DNA of 53,749 nucleotides from Acaryochloris sp. IP29b_bin.148 (GTDB lineage Bacteria; Cyanobacteriota; Cyanobacteriia; Thermosynechococcales; Thermosynechococcaceae): the NCBI RefSeq assembly GCF_028285565.1, contig NZ_JANQOY010000249.1, positions 1 through 53,749 on the forward strand. Direction: 5' to 3'. Positions 17,415 to 26,164 of this stretch are shown piece after piece. The notes under the pieces are model-generated. The model made no database searches, had not been told where the DNA came from, and was given only the letters and a program-made list of their open reading frames with translations. Position numbers and translations under genes: made by a program. The first letter of the stretch is position 1, and each line of letters opens with the position of its first letter.

Positions 17415-19001
17415 ATGGATGCTGCATTACCCCTCCTCGTTCAGCGAATGCTGCAGCCGGATTTCTATCCTCATCCGGTCCAGGCCCCTGTGCAGCTACT
17501 GCAAACTCATATCTCCTATGTGTTCTTAACCGGAGACTTCGCCTACAAGCTGAAAAAGCCCACTCAGTTTGGATTGCTAGACTTCTCCACGCTGGAACAA
17601 CGGGCCTACTTCTGCCAAGAAGAACTCCGTCTTAACCGTCGTCTTTCTCCAGACCTCTATCTGGCCGTCTGGCCCATTTATCAAGACGATGACTATTACC
17701 TCCAAACCTCTCCTCATCCCCAAACACCGATCATCGACTATGCGCTGCAAATGCGTCAGTTTCCTCAGGAGGGGTTGTTTAGTCACCTGCTCCATATCGG
17801 TCAGTTAACGTCATCCCATCTACAAGAACTGGGTCAAGTAGTGGCTCACTTCCACACTGCTGCTGCGACTAGCCCAGCGATTCAGCGAAATGGCACACCC
17901 GAGGCACTCAGCGCTATCGATGAGGAAAACTACACCCTTGCCAAAGCGTTTATTGGAATCTCCCAAACGCAAGACCAGTGGCAGCAAACCCGAGCCTTTA
18001 CCCAACAGTTCTGGCGAGACCACTCAGATGGGCTCCACCAGCGAGTCACCCACGGCAAAATCCGCGACTGTCACGGTGATTTACACCTAAATAATGTTTG
18101 TCTCTATCAAGATCGCATTCAAATCTTTGACTGCATCGAATTTTGCCGTGAATTTCGCCATATTGATGTCATTTACGATGTGGCCTTTATGGTGATGGAC
18201 TTAGAGTTTCACCATCGTCCTGACTTGGCCAATATTTTTCTCAATACCTACCTAGAACAGACAGGGGACTACGAGGGGGCCTTATTACTACCGGCCTACT
18301 TAAGCATGCGGGCGACGATTCGCGGCAATGTTAACAGCATGACAGCCCAAAATACGGATACCTCAGCCCCCACAGCCCGCTCGTATTGGCAACAAGCTAC
18401 ACACTACTTTCATTTGGCCTATCAATATACTCAACCCCGGCAGGGGCAAATCCTCCTGATGTCGGGTTTGTCAGGATCTGGGAAAAGCACGGTGGCCCGT
18501 CGTCTGGCCACCCAATTCAATGGCATTCATATCCGGTCCGATGCGGTTCGCAAACACCTGGCTGGCATTCCCTTGGATCAACCCGGTGGAAAGGGGCATA
18601 ACATCTATACCGCAACCATGACCCAAAAGACCTATCAGCGCTTAGCCGAGTTGGGCCTCTCCTTAGCCCAGGCAGGATGGACGGTGATTTTAGATGCCAA
18701 ATATGATCAGGAAAACTTACGCGCTCAAGTCCTCACCCTGGCGGAACACGCGCATCTTCCGATCCAGATCGTGTACTGTACTGCCCCTGAGACCGTGTTG
18801 AGATCGCGCCTACACAACCGTCAAGGCGATATTTCCGATGCCACCGCCGCCTTACTTTCTAGCCAACAGCAGGCATTTCAAACCTTTACGCCCACAGAAG
18901 AACAACGGCTCACTCGACTATCAACTGACCAAGATTTAGACACACAGTTAACATCTTTTAGTACGCATCTCGCCAAAAAAGAGAATGTCAGGTTACCCTG
19001 A
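17415..19001 (+). CDS. Fused aminoglycoside-phosphotransferase-like and P-loop kinase protein
   Basis: A protein of about 528 residues with two kinase-type domains. The N-terminal part (about 1-320) is APH/choline-kinase-like, with the catalytic loop HGKIRDCHGDLHLNN and the metal site QIFDCIEF. The C-terminal part (about 345-520) is a gluconate-kinase or zeta-toxin-like P-loop NTPase, with Walker A GLSGSGKST near residue 350. This fusion is widespread in bacteria (COG2187 with COG0645), but its substrate is unknown. I chose the ATG at 17415, preceded by AGGGAA; an in-frame TTG at 17364 would extend it by 17 residues. It is divergent from dacB. Confidence 0.87.
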   Translation: MDAALPLLVQRMLQPDFYPHPVQAPVQLLQTHISYVFLTGDFAYKLKKPTQFGLLDFSTLEQRAYFCQEELRLNRRLSPDLYLAVWPIYQDDDYYLQTSPHPQTPIIDYALQMRQFPQEGLFSHLLHIGQLTSSHLQELGQVVAHFHTAAATSPAIQRNGTPEALSAIDEENYTLAKAFIGISQTQDQWQQTRAFTQQFWRDHSDGLHQRVTHGKIRDCHGDLHLNNVCLYQDRIQIFDCIEFCREFRHIDVIYDVAFMVMDLEFHHRPDLANIFLNTYLEQTGDYEGALLLPAYLSMRATIRGNVNSMTAQNTDTSAPTARSYWQQATHYFHLAYQYTQPRQGQILLMSGLSGSGKSTVARRLATQFNGIHIRSDAVRKHLAGIPLDQPGGKGHNIYTATMTQKTYQRLAELGLSLAQAGWTVILDAKYDQENLRAQVLTLAEHAHLPIQIVYCTAPETVLRSRLHNRQGDISDATAALLSSQQQAFQTFTPTEEQRLTRLSTDQDLDTQLTSFSTHLAKKENVRLP

Positions 19002-19135
19002 GGTCAGTAGACAGCAGATGAAGATATAATTTAGTCAGAGTTTAATATTATTTGGCATTCACCAACTTAACTATTGCATATCTAAAGGCGGGGGGGAACG
19101 CTCGAGTGCAGTAAACAAAAAGGAAAATTACCTCT

Positions 19136-20641
19136 GTGGCAAATACGGCCCATCTCCGCTTGATTAAGCGTGGAGTCAAACATTGGAATGCCTGGCGCAA
19201 AGAGAAGTTCTCTGATCAGCCAGATTTAGGTGAAGCTGATCTCAGCGGATTGGATCTACGCGGAGCCAATCTTATTGGCGCCAATCTTAACCATGCCAAT
19301 TTAACCGGGGCTGATCTGAGCGGAGCCTACTTAAGCGTTGCCGATTTATCCGATGCTTATTTGAGTGAAGCCAAACTCACCGGGGCTAATCTAGGCAAAG
19401 CCAATCTCAAAGCAGTGGATTTAAGCTTTGCCAATCTAGACCAAGCTATTCTGATTGAAACTCGGCTCACCAAGGCCCTATTGGTGGAAGCGAGTCTGAT
19501 CCAAGCCATTTTAAACTTTGCAGATTTAAGTCGGACCAATATTAGCAAAGCCAATCTCCGTAAAGCTCATCTGATCAAAGCCACGCTTTTAGAAGCCAAT
19601 TTAAGCGATGTGAATCTCCATGGGGCCAACCTCAACCGAGCCCTGTTGGGTGAAGCCGATTTATCACGGGCCGATCTGAGCAATATCAACTTAAGCAAAG
19701 CCGATCTGAGCTTCGCCAGACTGATTGAGGCCGATCTACACGGCGCTAATCTCAACGGCATTATTTTGATTGAAGCCAACTTAAGAGGCGCTAATCTCCA
19801 GGGCAGCACCCTGAAAAAAGGTCAGCTTTGTCGAGCCAATTTGGGCGGCGTTGATTTAAGTCATGCCGATGTGAAGAATACCAACCTCAGCGACAGTGAT
19901 TTGATCAATGCCAATCTCAGCAAAGCCCTCTTTGTCGACACCAACTTAAACGCCGCCCAATTAGCAGGAGCAAACTGTCGCAAAGCCAGTTTTTTGCACG
20001 CCAATCTCCACCAGGCCAACCTGAACGAAGCGAATTTAACCGCGGCCGATCTACGAGAAGCAGATTTGCGAAAAGCCGATCTATCTCGGAGCCAGATCCA
20101 AGGGGCTAATCTGTCGATGACCAACTTAACGGCAGCCTGTTTTGAAGAGACCCTGCTCAACCGCACCACTCAGTTTGACCATACGATTTGTGAATATATC
20201 TATCTGAAAAAGAATGAGCAAGGTCGCCAGCCGAGTCACGGCAAGTTTTTGACCGGAGAACTCGCAGAGCTACTGTGGACCAGTGCAGAAACCATTAATC
20301 TCACCTTTCATAAGGGGGTTAACTGGACGGCCTTTGCCAATGCACTCAAACGGATCCAGCGCATGTATCCCCAAGCGCAAATGGGTATCCAATGTATTGA
20401 ACATAAGGGCAATGGAGTGATCCTCGTCAAAGTCCATACCGCCCCACATGCTGATCAGGAAAAAGTCCATCAGGAACTGATGTTAGCCTACGTCAACACT
20501 CGCCGTCAGCTCCATCAACAGCAGCAGGGACAGGGGATAGGCCAGGTGTCGACGCCAGAATCCATACAGTTAAAGAATCCTCAAGACATCATTAATCATT
20601 TGTTCGATCTCCTCAACCCCGCCATAAGTTCTCTCCCTTAA
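19136..20641 (+). CDS. Pentapeptide-repeat protein with extra C-terminal domain
   Basis: A 501-residue protein. After a short leader (RLIKRGVKHWNAWRKE), residues 33-345 are almost uninterrupted A(D/N)LXX pentapeptide repeats, more than 50 units, predicting a long right-handed quadrilateral beta helix. The last 130 residues form a different globular domain (LLWTSAETINLTFHKGVNWTAF, then GVILVKVHTAP). I have seen similar tails in other cyanobacterial repeat proteins but cannot name the family. No signal peptide is visible, so it is likely cytoplasmic. It starts at GTG (19136) after AAGGAAAA. Function is unknown. Confidence 0.88.
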   Translation: MANTAHLRLIKRGVKHWNAWRKEKFSDQPDLGEADLSGLDLRGANLIGANLNHANLTGADLSGAYLSVADLSDAYLSEAKLTGANLGKANLKAVDLSFANLDQAILIETRLTKALLVEASLIQAILNFADLSRTNISKANLRKAHLIKATLLEANLSDVNLHGANLNRALLGEADLSRADLSNINLSKADLSFARLIEADLHGANLNGIILIEANLRGANLQGSTLKKGQLCRANLGGVDLSHADVKNTNLSDSDLINANLSKALFVDTNLNAAQLAGANCRKASFLHANLHQANLNEANLTAADLREADLRKADLSRSQIQGANLSMTNLTAACFEETLLNRTTQFDHTICEYIYLKKNEQGRQPSHGKFLTGELAELLWTSAETINLTFHKGVNWTAFANALKRIQRMYPQAQMGIQCIEHKGNGVILVKVHTAPHADQEKVHQELMLAYVNTRRQLHQQQQGQGIGQVSTPESIQLKNPQDIINHLFDLLNPAISSLP

Positions 20642-20777
20642 CGAATCGCATTAATCGTGCCCCCTCGGTATCGTTCAGAAATATCGACTGGAAATTAGGC
20701 TTAAAAATTTTATTTTCTTACAAAAAATTGTTTATGCTGCACTGGGGGCAGATGCTCAAGTCCCAAGGAGGATAGAT

Positions 20778-21623
20778 ATGCGCTGGAAAATGGGTCGCAG
20801 AAGTAGCAACGTAGAAGATCGGCGGGGCAGCTCTGCTAGGCCTTCGGTGACAGGCGGTGGGTTGGGGTTATTGGTGATTGCCCTGATTGCCGCTTTTTTT
20901 GGCATTGATCCTAGTTTTATTTTGAACCAGGCCGACAATCGGCCAACCTCCTCCGTGCCAGGGAACCGACCTGCGGCAGAAGATGAGTTGGCAGACTTTG
21001 TATCCGTTGTCCTCGCGGATACCGAAGACACCTGGGAGACGTTATTCCAACAAGAAGGACTCACTTATCGCAAGCCCAACTTAGTTTTATTTACAGGCCA
21101 AACCCCCTCCGCCTGTGGTTTAGGCAAAGCCGCGATGGGGCCATTTTATTGTCCAGCGGATCAAAAGGTATATATCGACCTCAGCTTTTATGATGACCTC
21201 AAGCAGCGACATCAAGCCCCTGGTGATTTTGCCCAAGCTTACGTGATTGCCCATGAAGTCGGGCATCATGTGCAAACCTTGTTAGGGGTGTCTCGCAAGG
21301 TCCAGGATCTGAAGCGTCGCGTCAGCCCCGTTGAAGGGAATCAACTCTCAGTGCGGCAAGAATTGCAAGCAGATTGCTTTGCCGGGATTTGGGCTCACCA
21401 TGCGGATCGAACGCGCCAACTTTTGGAGCAAGGAGACCTAGAAGAAGCCCTTAATGCAGCCAGTAGTATTGGGGATGATCGATTGCAGCAGCAGGCCCGA
21501 GGTTACGTAACTCCCGATTCCTTTACCCACGGGAGTTCTGCCCAGCGCGTTCGATGGTTTAAGGTGGGCTTTCAGCAGGGGAGCCTGAAGGATTGCGATA
21601 CCTTTGCTGCTCGCAATCTCTAA
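20778..21623 (+). CDS. Neutral zinc metallopeptidase, YpfJ family
   Basis: A 281-residue membrane-anchored metallopeptidase of the YpfJ/KPN_02809 family. A basic N-terminus (MRWKMGRRSSN) leads into a hydrophobic segment near residues 32-50 (GLLVIALIAAFFG). The zinc motif H159-E160-x-x-H163 is in AHEVGHHVQ, and the third ligand region ELQADCFAGIWAHH follows. The conserved FYCPADQKVYIDLSFY segment is present. Length is typical (about 285). AAGGAGG lies 7 bases before the ATG, so expression should be good. The substrate of the family is not established. Confidence 0.9.
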   Translation: MRWKMGRRSSNVEDRRGSSARPSVTGGGLGLLVIALIAAFFGIDPSFILNQADNRPTSSVPGNRPAAEDELADFVSVVLADTEDTWETLFQQEGLTYRKPNLVLFTGQTPSACGLGKAAMGPFYCPADQKVYIDLSFYDDLKQRHQAPGDFAQAYVIAHEVGHHVQTLLGVSRKVQDLKRRVSPVEGNQLSVRQELQADCFAGIWAHHADRTRQLLEQGDLEEALNAASSIGDDRLQQQARGYVTPDSFTHGSSAQRVRWFKVGFQQGSLKDCDTFAARNL

Positions 21624-21756
21624 CATTGCCAAACTTGGACTATATTTTCTCAGCCAATCCTCAATTTAATTTATGCCCGTCTCAGGTGTTGATCAAATCC
21701 CTCTCAAATTGAGTCGACATACTTAGAAATAAGTTCAGTCTTATAGGGAAATGATC

Positions 21757-22215
21757 ATGAAACGTCTTGTCTTTGGCACTCTATCTGCTTTCGTATTAGC
21801 GACCAGTGTGGTTCAGCCTAGCTTAGCTGCGGCTTCTATGACTCAGGGCAATGTTAGCGACAATGCGTTGCTCATCGCTCGTCAGTCTGTGGTCTCCTCT
21901 GGACAGTTTGTCACCGTCAAAAAGCAATCTACAGGCTCTGCCCAAATCATCACCAAGGAGGGCAAGCAATATTTGGAATTGAGTTCTGACTTCAGTACGG
22001 GCGAGGGGCCTGATGTCAAAGTAGTCCTCTCTCGTCAAGCGACTGTTCCAGCAGCGATCGAAGAAGGATCCTATATTACGTTATCTCCACTAGAGAAGTT
22101 TAGTGGCAAGCAGCTCTATGCAATTCCCGATGGGATTAATTTAGAGGAGTATGCATCCGTCGCCCTATGGTGCCAAGAGTTCAATGTCACCTTTGGCTAT
22201 GCACCGCTGAGTTAG
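21757..22215 (+). CDS. Secreted DM13-domain protein
   Basis: A protein of about 152 residues with a cleavable signal peptide (MKRLVFGTLSAFVLATS and a cut near SLAAAS). It has a DM13 domain over the rest, with GSAQIITKEGKQYLELSSDF, GPDVKVVLS, YAIPDGINLEEY and the terminal SVALWCQEFNVTFGYAPL. DM13 domains occur in secreted and cell-surface proteins and have been proposed to act in redox reactions through the conserved cysteine (here in LWCQEF). The start at 21757 is preferred over 21751 because AGGGA (21745-21749) is 7 bases from it. A hairpin lies about 70 bases downstream. Confidence 0.88.
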   Translation: MKRLVFGTLSAFVLATSVVQPSLAAASMTQGNVSDNALLIARQSVVSSGQFVTVKKQSTGSAQIITKEGKQYLELSSDFSTGEGPDVKVVLSRQATVPAAIEEGSYITLSPLEKFSGKQLYAIPDGINLEEYASVALWCQEFNVTFGYAPLS

Positions 22216-22286
22216 AGCAATGGTTTGAACAAGCACAAACCTTACAGCCCAAGGATACGCAATCAATCCGTGACCTTGCATACAAA

Positions 22287-22310
22287 AATACCCTCGCGCG
22301 TGAGGGTATT
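22287..22310. terminator. Hairpin downstream of the DM13 gene
   Basis: AATACCCTC (22287-22295) pairs with GAGGGTATT (22302-22310) around a 6-base loop. It is preceded by A-rich and followed by GC-containing sequence; it may serve convergent ends of the DM13 gene and the small gene at 22375. Confidence 0.5.
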
Positions 22311-22374
22311 GCCTCAGAAGAGGAACTCTAACCTAATGGCAGAAGCAGGGCAGTCTTGAACGTAGCCCCTAAAA

Positions 22375-22509
22375 CTAGGTTTTGGCTAGTTCTCCGCGAA
22401 CTTGGCGTCCACCTTCTTTCAAGGTTTCTAACCAAGCATCGGCATCATCCAGCTTGTAACCTGGAAATTGGATCGTTGTTTGCTGATCTGTGATGGTTCG
22501 CACCGTCAT
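22375..22509 (-). CDS. Small conserved-looking 44-residue protein
   Basis: An ATG at 22509 runs 44 codons to TAG at 22375. A strong GAGGAG ribosome-binding site lies about 9 bases upstream on the minus strand, which is the main reason for calling it. The product begins MTVRTITDQQTTIQFPGY, continues with an acidic helix-like DDADAWLETLKEGG, and ends QVRGELAKT. It has no membrane segment or cysteine. The composition looks like a folded or partner-bound small protein. I do not recognise a family. It lies on its own between the DM13 gene and the BRCT protein gene, in the same orientation as the latter. Confidence 0.65.
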   Translation of the reverse strand: MTVRTITDQQTTIQFPGYKLDDADAWLETLKEGGRQVRGELAKT

Positions 22510-22669
22510 AGGGTTATCTCCTCAGAAATTAGGCTCAGAATTCCAACCGAAATTCTCCCATGTTCTTTGAGGACCAGTAGCAATTCCTAACGGTAGGGAA
22601 ATGGAATTCTATATTTCTTTGAGGATTGCAAGATTTTGCAATAACTTGCTTGGATTCAGAACACAGTGC

Positions 22670-25549
22670 TTAGGGCGAAAGATCCAGTCCCAGCAACTCG
22701 ACCAATTGCTGTTCTGACAACTGCGGAATGCTATATTTTTCAGCCTTTTTCAACTTATTGCCAGGGTCTTGGCCGACTACCACATAACTGGTTTTGGCGC
22801 TGGGGTGAGTATTAATGGTTCCTCCAGCTTCCTGAATCACTGTTTTCACTTGTTCATAACTCAATTGGGCCAGTTTCCCCGTAATCACAAAACTTTGTCC
22901 GCTTAAGGGGAGAGAGGACTCTTCCTGGGGAACGGCAGGCATTGAGGAGGCACTCTCAGGCTGGCGTTGCGCCTCCAGCTGATGCTTTTCTTGGGTAAGA
23001 TGGTTGACCTGTTGCTCAAAATGAGAGACCACGTCCTTGGCCATTTTCATAGCTTTTTCGAGTTCAGCCTTGTCTTGCTGAAGGGCTTTGACTTGGGCTT
23101 CTAGGGTCGTAATCTGCTGATCGGCCTCTTTCAAAGCTGCCATAGCTTGTTCAGGTAGGGCCTCACTCAGTTCAGGAATCTCAGTGTTTTGTTGTTCTAG
23201 ATGCTGAATCTGTTGTTGGAGGGTCACGATTTCGGCAGTGGCCGTTTCATAATCCTGCTGGAGCTGTCCACGGCTAACTGTCAGTTCTTGGAGCTGCTGT
23301 TCTAACGCTGAAGAGGGAGCAACGGCTTGTAGCTCATCCACCTGTTGCTCCAGTGACTGAATCTGGGCCTGCAATCTCTTAGTTTCCCCTTGGGCATGGG
23401 ATAGCTCGGTTTGCAAAGTCTGGCGCGTTTGAGTCAATTGGGCGACTTCGGTCGTCAGCGTTTGGACTTGGTGCAGCTTGGCTTGTGCTTGTTGCAGGGA
23501 ATCTTGTAGACCAGCGTTGTCTTGATGAAGGTTTTGGAGCTGATCCGGGAGAGATTCTAGATCCGTGAGTTGGGCCGTGAGAGTCTGGATAGTAGTCTCT
23601 GCCGTTTGTACGGTTAAGGTAAGACGATCGCACTCATCAGATACTGCCGCTAATTTTGTTTCCCATGCCGATGAGTCAGAGGCCTCTTCCAAAGCGGTTT
23701 GTAAGCTTTGATTTTGTTGTGAAAGGTCTGCTAACTGTTGCTCCAATTGGGTCTGTGCTGCTTGGGACACTTGCAAAGATTCTCGCAACGGTATGGGAAC
23801 AGCCTCCGCATCTTTTAGGGCAGTGGTGAGTGCCATTTTCTCTTGCTCTAGGGTCCGGGCTTGTTCTTCTAGGGTCGTTACCTGCGTGTGTAAGTTTTGC
23901 TGGAGCTGATCCTGAGCTTGATGGGCGGTATTGAGCTGTTGTTCCAGTTGAGTGGTCTGACCTTGGGCCGCTTGTAAGGCTGTTTCTAAGGTCTGTTGCT
24001 GTTGTTTGAGGTCGGTAACCTGTTGTTGCAGCGGCACCATTTGGGTTTGGCTCTTGGCCAACTGTTGGTGGAGATCCGTTCGCTCGCGTTGCAAGGTTTG
24101 CAGCTGTTGTTCTAGGGTTGCCATGGCCTCTGCATCCGACTGCGCGGCTAACGTTTGGCGTTCCTGCAGCTGCTGGCGCAAAGTCTGGGTCAAATCTTGG
24201 GCCGCGGTAAGGTCAGCAGTGGCTTGTTGTCTAGCTGCTATCAGTTCTGAATTCGTTGTGGTGAGGACTGATATCTCCTGCTGTAGGGCTTTGATTTGAA
24301 CATGGGCATCCTGGAGATCGTTGGCTAATTCGGTATTTAGATCGGCATCCTGAGTTTCTAGGGCCGCCAAGGTTGTTTGAGCCACTTCATAGTCTTCGGC
24401 CAGCTGTTGCTGCGTCGCCTTAGCGGCGGCCAACTGGCTGTTTAAGGTTTCAAGATTTTGTTGTTGTTCGTTGATGCGATCGCAAAGCATCTGATTATCC
24501 TGGGTCAGGCGCTCGACTTGGGCAGGTGCATCCGCCATGCTCTGTTGTTCGATCACTAAGCGATCGCGATCCTGTAGCAGCTGTTGATAATCTTCGGCCA
24601 GATCGGCTAGTTGCTGTGCTGTATTGGCTTGAGCCGCCGTCCATTGCGTCTGAGTATTTGTCAGAGTCTCAACTTGCAAGGTTAAGGTGGCCTTGTCCGC
24701 CTGAGCAGTTTCTAGCTCAGAGGCTAGACGCTGTTTGGCGGTCGTTAGGTTAGAGACCTGCGCTTCCAAAGCAGTCCTTTCCTCCGCCCAATTCTCCTGC
24801 TGAGATTGGCGCTGAGTATCGAGCTGTTGCGTCATCGTCAGCACTTGCTGCTCAAGGGTGTGAATCACTGACTGAGCGTGCTGATATTGAGACTCGGACT
24901 GCTGCTGTTGCTGTTCCCATTGATGCAGTTGTTGCTGTAGCTGGGTATTGGTTTCCGTCAAATGGGCAACCGTCGCTTCAGCGGTAGCTAACTTTGTTGT
25001 TAATGGCTCCTGAGCTTGGGTAAGGGTCTCAACCTGGAGTTGCAAACCTCGGATTTTAGATTGAACTTGACGGAGGTCCACCTCAGCTTGGGTCTTCGCT
25101 GCAGTTAGCGCGTCTACATCAGTCTCTACAGCAACTCGCCCCGCCAATTCTGTGGAAAGTTGCTGGCATTGGGCCTGTTGGGCTTGGAGTTCAGTTTGTA
25201 AGTCCGCTAGCCGTTTTTGTTGCGTCTGTTGGTTTTGCTCCCAGATCTGCTGTTGATTCCGAAAGTGCTCCTGCTGTTGGGTCACTTCTTGTTCATGGGC
25301 ATCAACCGCTTGCTTCGCAGTTTCTAAGGCGGTCGTTAAGGTTTGATTCTCAGTGGTTAAGGTTTGTAGGTGAGTTTGCAGCTCCGCTTGATCATCTGTG
25401 AGCGATTGCTGTTGCTGAACATAATCAGCTTCGAGTTGATTTTGGTGCTGACGGTGGCGACGAGCGTCAATCGCTACCATAACCAGTGAGAGCGCGCCAA
25501 CACATTCAATAACTAAACGGAGATTAAGGAAACTGGACAATTCAGGCAT
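22670..25549 (-). CDS. Membrane-anchored long coiled coil with C-terminal BRCT domain
   Basis: A 959-residue protein. Residues 9-26 (RLVIECVGALSLVMVAID) form a single N-terminal membrane anchor. About 30-865 is continuous coiled coil, very rich in Gln, Leu, Thr and Glu. The last 80 residues form a BRCT domain of the DNA-ligase-A kind (SGQSFVITGKLAQLSYEQV, then VIQEAGGTI, then TSYVVVGQDPGNKLKKAEKY). LigA-type BRCT domains bind DNA ends or phosphorylated partners. The arrangement suggests a rod that ties DNA or a DNA-bound protein to the membrane, but no function is known to me. A Gln-rich coiled coil also occurs in the TPR protein of the PAP-like operon, without clear homology. Confidence 0.9.
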   Translation of the reverse strand: MPELSSFLNLRLVIECVGALSLVMVAIDARRHRQHQNQLEADYVQQQQSLTDDQAELQTHLQTLTTENQTLTTALETAKQAVDAHEQEVTQQQEHFRNQQQIWEQNQQTQQKRLADLQTELQAQQAQCQQLSTELAGRVAVETDVDALTAAKTQAEVDLRQVQSKIRGLQLQVETLTQAQEPLTTKLATAEATVAHLTETNTQLQQQLHQWEQQQQQSESQYQHAQSVIHTLEQQVLTMTQQLDTQRQSQQENWAEERTALEAQVSNLTTAKQRLASELETAQADKATLTLQVETLTNTQTQWTAAQANTAQQLADLAEDYQQLLQDRDRLVIEQQSMADAPAQVERLTQDNQMLCDRINEQQQNLETLNSQLAAAKATQQQLAEDYEVAQTTLAALETQDADLNTELANDLQDAHVQIKALQQEISVLTTTNSELIAARQQATADLTAAQDLTQTLRQQLQERQTLAAQSDAEAMATLEQQLQTLQRERTDLHQQLAKSQTQMVPLQQQVTDLKQQQQTLETALQAAQGQTTQLEQQLNTAHQAQDQLQQNLHTQVTTLEEQARTLEQEKMALTTALKDAEAVPIPLRESLQVSQAAQTQLEQQLADLSQQNQSLQTALEEASDSSAWETKLAAVSDECDRLTLTVQTAETTIQTLTAQLTDLESLPDQLQNLHQDNAGLQDSLQQAQAKLHQVQTLTTEVAQLTQTRQTLQTELSHAQGETKRLQAQIQSLEQQVDELQAVAPSSALEQQLQELTVSRGQLQQDYETATAEIVTLQQQIQHLEQQNTEIPELSEALPEQAMAALKEADQQITTLEAQVKALQQDKAELEKAMKMAKDVVSHFEQQVNHLTQEKHQLEAQRQPESASSMPAVPQEESSLPLSGQSFVITGKLAQLSYEQVKTVIQEAGGTINTHPSAKTSYVVVGQDPGNKLKKAEKYSIPQLSEQQLVELLGLDLSP

Positions 25550-26164
25550 GGACTCGTCTTAGACCTTTGCAAACATCACGACTGAGGAACTATTCTCCCT
25601 CCATCTATCCTGACGTTCTCTGCTGAGAAATGCTAGGTAGGTGTAAGAAGTTTAAGGCCAATCTCCGATGTCCTACGATTAGCAGGACATTCCATAGCAT
25701 CATACATGCACTCAAAGGGTGGCGTTGAAAGCCTAAAATATCAAGGCGATGCATGTCTTACACTCGCGACTGCCCCGATGAGATCGCACCAGCAAAGCTA
25801 AATAGATTCGTTAAAAGCTAACCGAGTTTTAACATTAAGTTTTGAATAAATATAGTCAGAAAGAACGGTAAAGCTAGTAATAGGCCATAAACATCAAATT
25901 TAAGTTCATATTCATATAAATATGGAAATTTAGCTCTAAAAAAACTATAAAAATATAGGGTTAAAACTCGACAAAAATATGGGTACCATAAGGGAAATGG
26001 TCATGAGTCAGCAAGTGTCATTTTTTGTAACACTTATCTAAAACGTAAATTTTAGATTACTTGATGATCCCTGAAATAAAGAGAAATTAACCTACTGAGT
26101 TAATCATCTTCAAGCTAAATTTCTTGATAATTCTAGCAAGTCCTAACTCCCAAAGATTTAGCCT
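25550..26164. other. AT-rich intergenic region upstream of the taxis operon
   Basis: About 615 bases between the divergent BRCT protein gene and the PatA-type gene. The part from 25,800 to 26,160 is strikingly A+T-rich and presumably holds the taxis operon promoter and a leader. I found no RNA gene, strong hairpin or credible coding frame. Confidence 0.4.

Noticed and set aside
19357-20169. Three long minus-strand frames opposite the pentapeptide-repeat gene
   Set aside because: They are mirror images of the repeat codons and have the repetitive leucine/alanine composition expected from the opposite strand of A(D/N)LXX repeats.
19170-20170. A dense short-period DNA repeat that might suggest a CRISPR or satellite array
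   Set aside because: The 15-base periodicity is codon-level repetition of a pentapeptide protein with an open frame throughout; there are no spacers.
22670-25549. A long glutamine-rich coiled coil that might be an SMC-type ATPase
   Set aside because: There is no Walker A or ABC signature, no hinge domain, and the N-terminus is a membrane anchor.
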